The notes beneath the pieces are model-generated. The model saw nothing but the letters and a program-made list of their open reading frames with translations, was not told the DNA's origin and ran no database searches. A program made the translations under genes and the position numbers. A DNA stretch of 64,000 nt from Streptomyces kurssanovii (lineage in GTDB: Bacteria > Actinomycetota > Actinomycetes > Streptomycetales > Streptomycetaceae), in assembly GCF_014649695.1 (NCBI RefSeq), contig NZ_BMTN01000003.1:310001-374000 (forward strand), read 5' to 3'. Shown here in pieces: positions 39,101-46,007 of the stretch. Position 1 is the stretch's first letter; each line of letters opens with the position of its first letter.

Positions 39101-39558
39101 ACTTCCGGCAGCGCGACCGGCACGACCCCGTCGTCGGCGGGACCCGGGCGGGTACCGGACACCATCGTGATCCGGCTCTCGTCGAGAGCGGCGAAGTGGG
39201 TGAGGTCGGGCTCGCCCTTGCGCGCCTCCGGGTCCTGGAGGGACTGCGGGAGTGCGTACGTCCCCGAGCGTTCGAGCCTGTGCACCGTCACGGGCAGTCC
39301 GTCGAAGGACCGCTCGGCCCCTCGGACGACGGCCTCCTCCGCCGCCTCGCGGCGCTCCGGCGGGATCTTGGCGGTGACGGTCAGCGCTGCGGCGGCCGCG
39401 TCCCGCCCGTCCAGGGTCTGCCGCAGCGCGGCGTCCCCTACGGAACCGGAGAAGGCGGCGAGCGAGGCGAGCACGCAGGTCGTGAGCAGAACCGCCAGGA
39501 GTGCCGCGGCAAGCAGCAGCCGGTGCGCCCTGACGCGCAGTAGTACGAACCCCGTCAC
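36184..39558 (-). CDS. FtsX-family ABC permease (1124 aa), first gene of the exporter operon
   Basis: The GTG at 39558 behind GGGGGA gives 1124 residues. The first helix is LLLAAALLAVLLTTCVLASLAAF, followed by a long periplasm-like outside domain, an FtsX core (LMIVAVQLVLLAAYALLLVARL and RTGETDLLRARGASRRRIISLAAVEA), a central set of helices, a second outside domain of about 400 residues, and a final FtsX core with AVLRALGAPRRQLARLVAAEQ and ALRRADPAVTLRHRG. It is the first of three genes and its stop is 1 bp from the next start, so it should pair with the 934-residue permease as a heterodimer. The two are clearly related but much diverged. The promoter lies within 39559-39813. Confidence 0.85.
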   Translation of the reverse strand: MTGFVLLRVRAHRLLLAAALLAVLLTTCVLASLAAFSGSVGDAALRQTLDGRDAAAAALTVTAKIPPERREAAEEAVVRGAERSFDGLPVTVHRLERSGTYALPQSLQDPEARKGEPDLTHFAALDESRITMVSGTRPGPADDGVVPVALPEVAAKQLDLKPGARLTLTDRLSDKPITVHLTGLYRPADGNDPYWQLDSLDGRGVRSLVFTTYGPLLAHPSVLASDRVAAGEAAWLATADFRTVTTDRIGALRATATSGPRSLAKDPAFASGATVRTALPTVLAQSERALLVARSTLMIVAVQLVLLAAYALLLVARLLSTERTGETDLLRARGASRRRIISLAAVEALLLALPAALCAPLLSGPSTRLLAEHSTLARSGLRLGEAPTAQVWLVAAGVAVCCAAAVVAPALAATSGALRLRRGRGGTLPAPVRAGADVGLLAVAAVAYWQLDRQTGSSGGGAISGDREGDLGIDPLLVAAPALALLAGTVLTLRLLPPAARLAERRAAGGRGLPAALAGWQFSRRPLRGAGPVLLLVLAVAMGMLAIGQSASWDRSQSDQADFGAGASVRVADSGAGRPGDIGLYASLPGVREAAPAHRAPLGLSGNRTATVLAIDTARADEQLLLRDDLADEPPGSLLGTATAAKGARPGVLLPDDTRRLTLDLRITEEKAPADASPSRLAPQVTVIVEDRYGLAYRMPVGRVAADGRVHPLTLDLDESSSGGRTAPAGPLALTGLRLDGAIPDGPATAHRLSVEGLSTTGADGTSRPVAADQDPRWEGGYTEIQAGEPGTPRPLRAAASGSRPLDLGFGIGPDPKAVDSWGRPVRSEFSILVTAARPAPPGQIAAVATDEFLRASGAKRGDVIDVMLSGESLRVEIAGTARALPTTGPGATAAAVADDGEGAATGRQDADGGALLLDLPTVNTEIAARGGSSLTPTEWWLSTEPGKAGEVAKALRDRPAADPGQVLVRDEAADELLGDPLGAGPRSALMAVALAAAALAAVGFAVSAAGSLRERSAELAVLRALGAPRRQLARLVAAEQTLLIGIALLVGIGLGAVLTRAVVPLIVLTGQATKPVPHVLIELPVGQVGLLLAGVAALPLLIVAVIALRRADPAVTLRHRGDN

Positions 39559-39813
39559 CCGTCCCCCACCCCACAGCCGGTACGTGCCGGCGCCCCCGCC
39601 GCCCACCGACCATGGATGCTTTCAGAGCACACGGGTCCGTGGAAACCGCTTGCACCACGACCTTCATCTGATCGTGACCGTTATCCGGCGACGGAGTCCC
39701 GGATTCGGTTCAGAGGGCCGCGGCGTAGAGGCCGGCCGGACAGCCCGATGTGTCCGGCGGGACAGCCTGATGTGAGGGGACCGGCCCGGCGGGGGGACCG
39801 CCGGGGAATCCGA

Positions 39814-40227
39814 TCAGTCCGGGGTGTTCACCATCGAGGCGGCGGCGTACGTCAGGTAGTCCCACAGCTGCCGCTCGTGCTCCTCGGCGAGGCCGAGCTC
39901 GTCCAGCGCCGTACGCATGTGCTTGAGCCAGGCGTCGTGGGCCGGCCTGTCGACGGTGAACGGCACATGCCGCATCCGCAGCCGGGGGTGGCCGCGGTTG
40001 TCGCTGTAGGTGCGCGGCCCGCCCCAGTACTGGATCAGGAAGAGCGTCAGCCGCTCCTCGGCCGGCCCGAGGTCCTCCTCCGGGTACATCGGCCGCAGCA
40101 GCGGGTCCTCGGCAACGCCCTCGTAGAAGCGGTGCACGAGGCGCCGGAAGGTCTCCTCGCCGCCGACCTGCTCGTAGAAGGTCTGCTCCTGAAGCGTCCC
40201 GCGCCGAATCTCATTCACGCCCCCCAT
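39814..40227 (-). CDS. glbO: Truncated haemoglobin, group II (HbO type)
   Basis: A 137-residue protein with the truncated globin fold of group II: FYEQVGGEETFRRLVHRFYEG with the distal tyrosine at B10, YWGGPRTYSD, the proximal histidine in RMRHVPFTV, and DAWLKHMRTAL holding the tryptophan at G8. HbO-type globins bind O2 tightly and are linked to oxygen supply, nitrosative stress and redox work at the membrane. The first codons are uncertain: a GTG at 40218 gives a family-like MNEIRRGTLQ start, and the ATG at 40227 has little ribosome site. It is codirectional with the exporter operon but 255 bp ahead of it. Confidence 0.92.
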   Translation of the reverse strand: MGGVNEIRRGTLQEQTFYEQVGGEETFRRLVHRFYEGVAEDPLLRPMYPEEDLGPAEERLTLFLIQYWGGPRTYSDNRGHPRLRMRHVPFTVDRPAHDAWLKHMRTALDELGLAEEHERQLWDYLTYAAASMVNTPD

Positions 40228-40336
40228 GCTCTCAGACCGACCCGCCCAGGGCCGAGGCCCTTGGGGCCCCTGAGACTCCGTGCGGCGCCCGGCATGGAGG
40301 CTCGCCTCATGTGCGTCTACGCAGCAAAGTGAACAT

Positions 40337-41323
40337 ATGGGTCAGAACCGGGATCGATTCGCCGAGGCCGCCACCGAAGCGAGGCGGGCGATGGTGCGCG
40401 AGATCGTGGCCGACGGCGGGCTGACCGATCCGGCCTGGCGGGCGGCGTTCGAAGAAGTGCCGCGGCATCTGTTCGTGCCGTACTACTTCACGCCCCGGGC
40501 GGGGGCGTGGGAACGCCTGTGGCGCGAGGACCCCGACCCCGGCCGGCGTGCCGACTGGCTGCGCGGCGCCTACACGGACGAGCCGCTGGCCACCCGCCTG
40601 CGCGACGGGGAGCTGCTGTCGTCGAGCAGCCAGCCCTCCCTCATGGCCCTGATGCTGGACGCGCTCCGGGTCACCGACGGGAACAGTGTCCTCGAGATCG
40701 GGGCTGGCACCGGATACAACGCCGCGCTGCTGGCACACCGGCTGGGCGACGCCGCCGTGACCACGATGGACCTCGACCCGGAGGTCACCGAGTCCGCCCG
40801 CGCGCATCTGTCGGCCGCCGGGTACCGCCCCATGGTCGTCACCGGCGACGGCGCCCGCGGCTGCCCGGAGCGGGCCCCGTTCGATCGCGTCATCGCCACC
40901 TGCACCCTCCCGGCGGTGCCCTACGCCTGGCCCGCCCAGTGCAGCGACGGCGCACGGATCGTGGCGCCCCTGTCCACCGGGATCATCGCCCTGCGGGTCC
41001 GTCACGACGCGGGCGGCCGCACGGCGGAGGGTCGCTTCCTGCGGACCTCGGCATATTTCGTGCCGTTGCGCGGTACGGCCGTGCCCGAGGAACCGGGGAC
41101 CGGAGGGCTGTCAGGGAGCGCGGTGGAGAACGACCTGTTCCGCTTCATGCTGAGCCTCACCGCGGGAAGCCTCGACCCGGAAGAGGCGCTCGCCCTGTGG
41201 TACGGGGAGCACCGCCCGGAGCGCAGCCGTTTCGGGGTCACCGTCGGCGCAGGCCGGCAGTGGGCCTGGCTGGACGATCCCGAGGGGCCCTACGTCTGGC
41301 CCCTCGGACCGTCCGGCGGCTGA
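40337..41323 (+). CDS. PIMT-like protein methyltransferase
   Basis: The ATG at 40337 gives 328 residues. The central Rossmann domain holds the SAM motif VLEIGAGTGYNAALLAHRLG at about residue 119, the acidic loop TMDLDPEVTESARAHL, and FDRVIATCTLPAVPYAW, as in protein-L-isoaspartate O-methyltransferases. The N-terminal VPRHLFVPYYF and the SSSSQPSLMALMLDAL stretch also fit PIMT. About 100 extra C-terminal residues, ending in the Trp-rich WAWLDDPEGPYVWPL, are typical of the Streptomyces branch that acts in peptide maturation or protein repair. No lanthipeptide precursor or synthetase is near, so repair or a stand-alone role is more likely. It is divergent from glbO. Confidence 0.82.
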   Translation: MGQNRDRFAEAATEARRAMVREIVADGGLTDPAWRAAFEEVPRHLFVPYYFTPRAGAWERLWREDPDPGRRADWLRGAYTDEPLATRLRDGELLSSSSQPSLMALMLDALRVTDGNSVLEIGAGTGYNAALLAHRLGDAAVTTMDLDPEVTESARAHLSAAGYRPMVVTGDGARGCPERAPFDRVIATCTLPAVPYAWPAQCSDGARIVAPLSTGIIALRVRHDAGGRTAEGRFLRTSAYFVPLRGTAVPEEPGTGGLSGSAVENDLFRFMLSLTAGSLDPEEALALWYGEHRPERSRFGVTVGAGRQWAWLDDPEGPYVWPLGPSGG

Positions 41324-41437
41324 CGCGTCTGCCGCGCCACTCCCGTGCCGCGGTTGAACGCTCGCGCCCGGCGCCACGTATTCATGGCTGTCGGCAGGAT
41401 CGCCGTCCGTCGCGGTGAGGCTCCCCGTTCGGGTCGC

Positions 41438-42784
41438 TCAGCCGCGGCGGACGGTGATCGTCGTCCAGGCGCCGACGTGCACCCGGTCGCCGTCGTTCAA
41501 CGGGATCGGGACGTACGGCTGGATCGGGTCCTCCGCGCCGTTGAGCGTGGTGCCGTTGGTCGAGTTCTGGTCGACGACCGCCCAGGACCCGTCCGGCTGC
41601 TGCACCAGCACCGCGTGCTGGTGCGAGACGCCCGGGTCCTCCGGCGGCACCGACAGGTCGATGTCCGGCGACTCGCCCGTCGACTGCCGACGGCGGCCGA
41701 TCGTGATCTGGCCCCCTGTGAGCGGCAGGTGCTGCTCGGGGGAGTAGGCCGGCAGATTGAGACCGGTCGCCTCCGGGCCGCTGCGCTGCATCATCGCCAT
41801 GAAGTACTCACGGTCCGGGCCGACCACCGCCGTCCAGCCCGCCGGGGCGGCCTGCTGCTGCGGAGGCTGCTGCTGACCCGGGTGCATGCCCTGCATGCCG
41901 GGACCCTGCTGGTGCTGCTGCTGCTGCTGGTGGTGCTGCGGCATGGACTGCTGCGGGAACGGCGGCGGACCCTGATGGCTCTGCTGACCCTGGTGTCCCT
42001 GCGGCCCTTGCGGTCCCTGGTGCCCCGGCGGAGGCGGGGGCGACTGGGTCCGGGAGGGCGGCGGCAGCATCCAGTCGTCGCCGCCACCGGTCTGCTGCGG
42101 CTGCGGCTGCGGCTGCGGCTGCGGCGGTGCGGGCGGACCGGGCTGCTGCTGGAACGAGGGCGGCGCCGGGGGACCGGGCTGCTGCTGGAACGAGGGCGGC
42201 GCCGGGGGACCGGGCTGCTGCTGGAACGGCGACGGCGGTGGACCGCCCTGCTGCTGGAAGGCCCCAGGCTGCTGTTGCGGTTGCTGGTGCTGCGGCCGTT
42301 GCTGCTGATGGTGGCCGGGGGACTCCTGCCCCAGCGGCTCGGCCGGCCGGTTCATCTGCGAGGGCCGCGAGCTCTGGTACTCGAACGGGTCACGCTGCTG
42401 CTGCGGGGGCGGCGGGGGCCCGTGCTGCGCCGGCGGCCCGGGGGGACCCGGCTGCGACTGGAAACCGGGCGGGAGGTTCAGGCCACCCTGCTGCTGCGGC
42501 GGCGGTGCCACGGGCGTGTACGACGTCGCCGTGTGCGTGAGGAAGTTGTAGCGGCACTCCTCGCAGAACGGGGCCATGGCCTCGCGCGGGGTGCGGCACT
42601 GCGGGCAGAGCTCGGCCTGGGCCGTGGCGTTCGGATCTGCCGGGCCGGGATAGCCGTAGCCGGGCGGTGGCGGTGGAGGCGGCGGTACGGCACCCGCGGG
42701 AGCACCAGGAGGAGCCATGCGGTGGCCGCAGACCTCGCACCAGTCGTCGGAACCCGACTGGTGTCCGTTCGGGCAGGTCGGCAT
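41438..42784 (-). CDS. FHA-domain protein with double zinc ribbon and poly-Gln linker
   Basis: The ATG at 42784 gives 448 residues. The N-terminus holds a zinc ribbon (CPNGH with CEVCG) and a second one (CPQCR with CEECR) near residue 60. A long Pro/Gln-rich linker follows (about 90-320), with three 12-residue repeats ending PAPPSF and many QQQ runs. The C-terminal 100 residues are an FHA domain: [31 protein letters not shown] and [12 protein letters not shown] domains bind phosphothreonine, so this is the likely reader of the PknG-like kinase in the same cluster. The cluster also holds the matching phosphatase and a VWA protein. It is the last gene of the run. Confidence 0.87.
   Translation of the reverse strand: MPTCPNGHQSGSDDWCEVCGHRMAPPGAPAGAVPPPPPPPPGYGYPGPADPNATAQAELCPQCRTPREAMAPFCEECRYNFLTHTATSYTPVAPPPQQQGGLNLPPGFQSQPGPPGPPAQHGPPPPPQQQRDPFEYQSSRPSQMNRPAEPLGQESPGHHQQQRPQHQQPQQQPGAFQQQGGPPPSPFQQQPGPPAPPSFQQQPGPPAPPSFQQQPGPPAPPQPQPQPQPQQTGGGDDWMLPPPSRTQSPPPPPGHQGPQGPQGHQGQQSHQGPPPFPQQSMPQHHQQQQQHQQGPGMQGMHPGQQQPPQQQAAPAGWTAVVGPDREYFMAMMQRSGPEATGLNLPAYSPEQHLPLTGGQITIGRRRQSTGESPDIDLSVPPEDPGVSHQHAVLVQQPDGSWAVVDQNSTNGTTLNGAEDPIQPYVPIPLNDGDRVHVGAWTTITVRRG
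42137..42230 (-). repeat. 36-bp tandem repeats in the FHA linker
   Basis: Units start at 42137, 42173 and 42209 on the plus strand; the third is partial. They encode the 12-residue Gln/Pro repeat. CTG-rich runs flank them on both sides. Confidence 0.8.
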
Positions 42785-42844
42785 GTCGGCGCGTCCCCCT
42801 CTCCTCATCCGGCCCGAGGGCCGTTCACTCGTGTTCGTACGTGC

Positions 42845-44203
42845 TTACTTCTTGACGCGAACCGTCTTCGTGGAGCGCGTTTCGAGTGTCATCTCGTCCG
42901 CGTCCGCGACCTTCGCCTTCAGTCGCACAGTACCTGTCGCCGCATCGACGACGTCCACCACCTTCGAAAGCAGCTTCGCGGTGTCCTCGTTCCCGGAATG
43001 CGCCGCGAGCTGCACCGCGCGGCCCAGTTTCGCGGTCGCCCCGCCGAAATCACCCGCCTTGCGGGCCTCGAGTCCCTGCTGGATGACCTGCGCCAGTTCC
43101 GCCTGGCCCGTGTAGTGCGCCACCTGCGGATTGATCGACGTGGACGCTGCCATGTCGTCCGTCCAGACCGCCCGTACGAGCCCGTGCGACAGCACGGCGG
43201 GAGCGCCGCCGTCGGCCGCCGGGACGATCAGCGAGACCCGCGTCGCCAGCATCTCCTGGCCGATCGCGGCCTCCGGAACCTGCACACATATGTGGTAGTC
43301 ACGGGACTCGTCGCCCCATGATCCGGTCGGATAGTCGCCCGCACGGGGGCCGGCCTCCGTGCGCCGCCCGGTGAGGTCCTCCACGGTCGGAGCGACCTGC
43401 TTGACGAACTTGATCTCCACGCCGACCGGGGTCCAGAGCCGCAGCGACACGTCCGCGACCTCCTTGCCCATCGCGTTCTCCATCATGTTCGTGAAGTCCG
43501 CGGACAGGCCGCCGGGGTCGGCGACGATGTCGGCCGTGCCGAGGAGCGCCGACGCGATGCCGGTGACCTCCTTGACCTCCCAGTCCGTGCCGACTCCCCG
43601 GGCGTCACAGGTGAAGCGGCCCGTGCAGGCGTCCAGGGCGGCCCGCAGGTCCTCCGGCGACTCGTGCTCGTTGCGTCCGTCGGTGAGCAGGATGCCGTGC
43701 CGTATCGCCGCGTCGGAGGAGGACAGCAGGCGGTCGGCCAGCCGCAGCCAGGTGCCGATCGCGGTGCCGCCGCCGGCCGTGAGGGTCCGCAGCGCCTCCT
43801 TCGCCTGTGCGCGGGTGGCCGGATCGGCGACGGCCAGCCGGCCCCCGCCCGGATAGACCTCGAGCGCCTTGTGCGTACCGGCGACCACCGCGAACGCGAC
43901 GCCGTCACGGAGTGTGTCGACGGCCGCGGCCGTCGCCTCCCGTGCGTTGCGCAGTTTCGTCGCGGGGTACTCCATCGAGCCGGAGCAGTCGACCATGATC
44001 ACGACGCCGGCGGCGGGGACCTGGTCGGGCACGGCGGCAGCGGAGGCTGACGCTCCGCGCAGCGGGGCGCCCCCGGTGGTGCCGCCCCCGGTCGAGGTGA
44101 CCGTGACGATCGCGTTGACCTCTCGGCCGCCCTCGGGAAGATATTCGTTCTGGTACACGTCCACCGAGAACTGCGGCACCTGGGACTTGGAGAAAACAGC
44201 CAT
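42845..44203 (-). CDS. VWA-domain protein of the PknG cluster
   Basis: The ATG at 44203 follows AAGGAG and gives 452 residues. An N-terminal beta part (FSVDVYQNEYLPEGGREVNA) precedes a VWA domain with a complete metal site, DCSGS in VIIMVDCSGSM, and HGILLTDGRNEHESPEDL further on. The C-terminal 100 residues are helical and TPR-like (YTGQAELAQVIQQGLEARKA, then GGATAKLGRAVQLAAHSGN). There is no signal peptide, so it acts in the cytoplasm. The family pairs with phosphatase and FHA proteins in phosphorylation-dependent modules. It lies between the FHA gene (60 bp) and the PP2C gene (172 bp), codirectional with both. Confidence 0.87.
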   Translation of the reverse strand: MAVFSKSQVPQFSVDVYQNEYLPEGGREVNAIVTVTSTGGGTTGGAPLRGASASAAAVPDQVPAAGVVIMVDCSGSMEYPATKLRNAREATAAAVDTLRDGVAFAVVAGTHKALEVYPGGGRLAVADPATRAQAKEALRTLTAGGGTAIGTWLRLADRLLSSSDAAIRHGILLTDGRNEHESPEDLRAALDACTGRFTCDARGVGTDWEVKEVTGIASALLGTADIVADPGGLSADFTNMMENAMGKEVADVSLRLWTPVGVEIKFVKQVAPTVEDLTGRRTEAGPRAGDYPTGSWGDESRDYHICVQVPEAAIGQEMLATRVSLIVPAADGGAPAVLSHGLVRAVWTDDMAASTSINPQVAHYTGQAELAQVIQQGLEARKAGDFGGATAKLGRAVQLAAHSGNEDTAKLLSKVVDVVDAATGTVRLKAKVADADEMTLETRSTKTVRVKK

Positions 44204-44375
44204 CTGATCGGCTCCTTGTGGACTCCGCACGGCGCTCCGCCTGGCTGCGGCGGAGCGGCAGCGCGGGCGGCGGGTCGGTCGAGGCGGCAGGGACAGCGGA
44301 CGGTTGCGGGTCGAGGCCTCCGCCGGGAGGCCGGCCGGGGCCGCCGGCGGGAGCGGCGGCCGCGAAGGGGTCGTA

Positions 44376-46004
44376 TCAGGCCATGTCCTCAGCCGATCCT
44401 GCCCCTTGACGCGGAACGGCGAACGGCAGGACCGCCACTGTTACGTTGTCGTGGCCGCCGCCGTCGAGAGCGTGACCGACGAGCATCTGGGCGCTGTGCA
44501 GCGGGCGTGCCGCCGCGTCCACGGGGACGGCGCGGGCCATCTCCTCCGCGCCCTCCGCGTAGTTCCACAGGCCGTCGGTGCAGACCACGACCACGCCGGA
44601 ACGGTCCGGCTTGAACGCGGCGGTGTGCGGCTCGAGTTCGTAGGCGTCGGCGCCGAGCCAGCCCGTGATCGCGTGGGCGCGCTCGTCCGCGTAGGCCTCC
44701 GCCTCGTTCATCAGGCCGGCCGCCACCATCTGCGCCGCCCAGGAGTCGTCCTCGGTGAGCCGGGCAGGCGGGCCCGAACGGTCGTCGGGGACCCAGTAGG
44801 CGCGGCTGTCACCGACCCAGCCGACGACCAGCAGGCCCCCGGCGGCCACGGCTCCGACGATCGTGCAGGCGGGTGCGTTCTGGTGGCGGTGCTCCTCGAC
44901 GGGGGCGTGCTCGGGCTGTTCGGCCAGGGAGTTGACCGCCTCGGAGGCCGCCACGATCGCCTCGTGCATGGCCTGCTGCGGGTGCGTGCCCAGGGGCAGC
45001 GCGGCCAGCAGCCGCTCGTTGGCGGCGCTCGCGGCGGCGGCCGACGCCTCGTCGGGGCGGGTCGCCGACGAGACACCGTCGCAGACGACCGCGACGACGG
45101 CCGGTGAGCCGTCCGGCAGGGCGGTGGCGGAGACGGCGAACGAGTCCTCGTTGCGGTGGTGCCGCAGTCCCCGGTCGCTGACCGCGGCGACCGGACCGAG
45201 CTCCTGCTCCATGTGGTCGCGTTCACGGGGCTGGGCGTGGCCGCAGTTCTCGCAGTAGCCGTCGGTGTCTACCCGGCCGGCCCGGCAGGCCACGCAGAGC
45301 TTGGCGCCGGACGGTACGGCGGCCGCCGGCGGTGCGGCCGGCGCACGGGGGTCGGGTGCGGCACCCGGCGCGGGTGCGGCGAGCTCGAAGTCGCCGGACG
45401 GCGGGTCGTCGAACCGCACACCGGAGGCGGGCTGCCCTGCCCCGGTGACCGGGTCCGCGGCGCCCGTGCCGGGCGCGGCCGGCCCGTGGCCATGGGCGGC
45501 CTGGCCGGCGGTCCCGGTGCCGGGACGCTCATGGCGGTGATCCCCGGCGTCCGCACGGGGTTCGGCCGGGGCGGGGGAGGGTGAGGGCGCGGGCGAGCCG
45601 GGCGCACCGGCGTCCGTGCCGTGCGCGAGCTGCGACGGTACGGGCGGACCCGGCACGGCGGCACCTGGTGCGACGGCACCCGGCACGCCGGTGCCGCGGG
45701 CGGCGGCCGCTTCGGCGGCCGGGTCGCCGGGCGTGCCCGTCGGCGGCAGTTCGCCGCCGTCGGAGTCGGTGCCCGGCACGTCCGCGGCGCGCTGTGTCGG
45801 CGTCGGGGTCCCCATCGTGTCGGTGCCGGTGGCCGCCGGCCATTCGACGGGGGTGCCGATGGCCACGGTGGGGCGGTCCTGCGGCACGGCGGGCACGGCC
45901 GACAGGTCGTAGCCGCACGCCCCGCAGAACCGGTCACCCGGCTCCAGAGGCTCGTCGCAGCCGGGGCAGGTCGATCCGGCAGCCGGCCGGTGCTTCTGCG
46001 CCAT
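44376..46004 (-). CDS. PP2C Ser/Thr phosphatase with zinc ribbons
   Basis: The ATG at 46004 starts 3 bp after the kinase stop; a TTG just before it is possible. Of 542 residues, the first 35 form a zinc ribbon (CPGCD with CGACG), followed by a Pro/Ala/Gly-rich linker of about 190 residues. A second ribbon (CVACR with CENCG) sits near 240, and the rest is a PP2C catalytic domain. Metal and phosphate residues are present in DRGLRHHRNEDSF, VVCDGVSSA, VGWVGDSRAYW, VVCTDGLWNYAE and GGHDNVTVAVL. The obvious partner is the PknG-like kinase just upstream, whose targets it would dephosphorylate. Both carry ribbons, which hints at shared control by metal or redox state. Confidence 0.9.
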   Translation of the reverse strand: MAQKHRPAAGSTCPGCDEPLEPGDRFCGACGYDLSAVPAVPQDRPTVAIGTPVEWPAATGTDTMGTPTPTQRAADVPGTDSDGGELPPTGTPGDPAAEAAAARGTGVPGAVAPGAAVPGPPVPSQLAHGTDAGAPGSPAPSPSPAPAEPRADAGDHRHERPGTGTAGQAAHGHGPAAPGTGAADPVTGAGQPASGVRFDDPPSGDFELAAPAPGAAPDPRAPAAPPAAAVPSGAKLCVACRAGRVDTDGYCENCGHAQPRERDHMEQELGPVAAVSDRGLRHHRNEDSFAVSATALPDGSPAVVAVVCDGVSSATRPDEASAAAASAANERLLAALPLGTHPQQAMHEAIVAASEAVNSLAEQPEHAPVEEHRHQNAPACTIVGAVAAGGLLVVGWVGDSRAYWVPDDRSGPPARLTEDDSWAAQMVAAGLMNEAEAYADERAHAITGWLGADAYELEPHTAAFKPDRSGVVVVCTDGLWNYAEGAEEMARAVPVDAAARPLHSAQMLVGHALDGGGHDNVTVAVLPFAVPRQGAGSAEDMA

Positions 46005-46007
46005 CAA

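Noticed and set aside
40337-41323. PIMT-like methyltransferase as a marker of a lanthipeptide or lasso cluster
   Set aside because: No precursor peptide, cyclase or lanthionine synthetase is present on either side.
41850-42320. Regular CTG-rich repeats as a CRISPR array
   Set aside because: They lie in frame in the FHA gene, encode Gln/Pro repeats and have no unique spacers.
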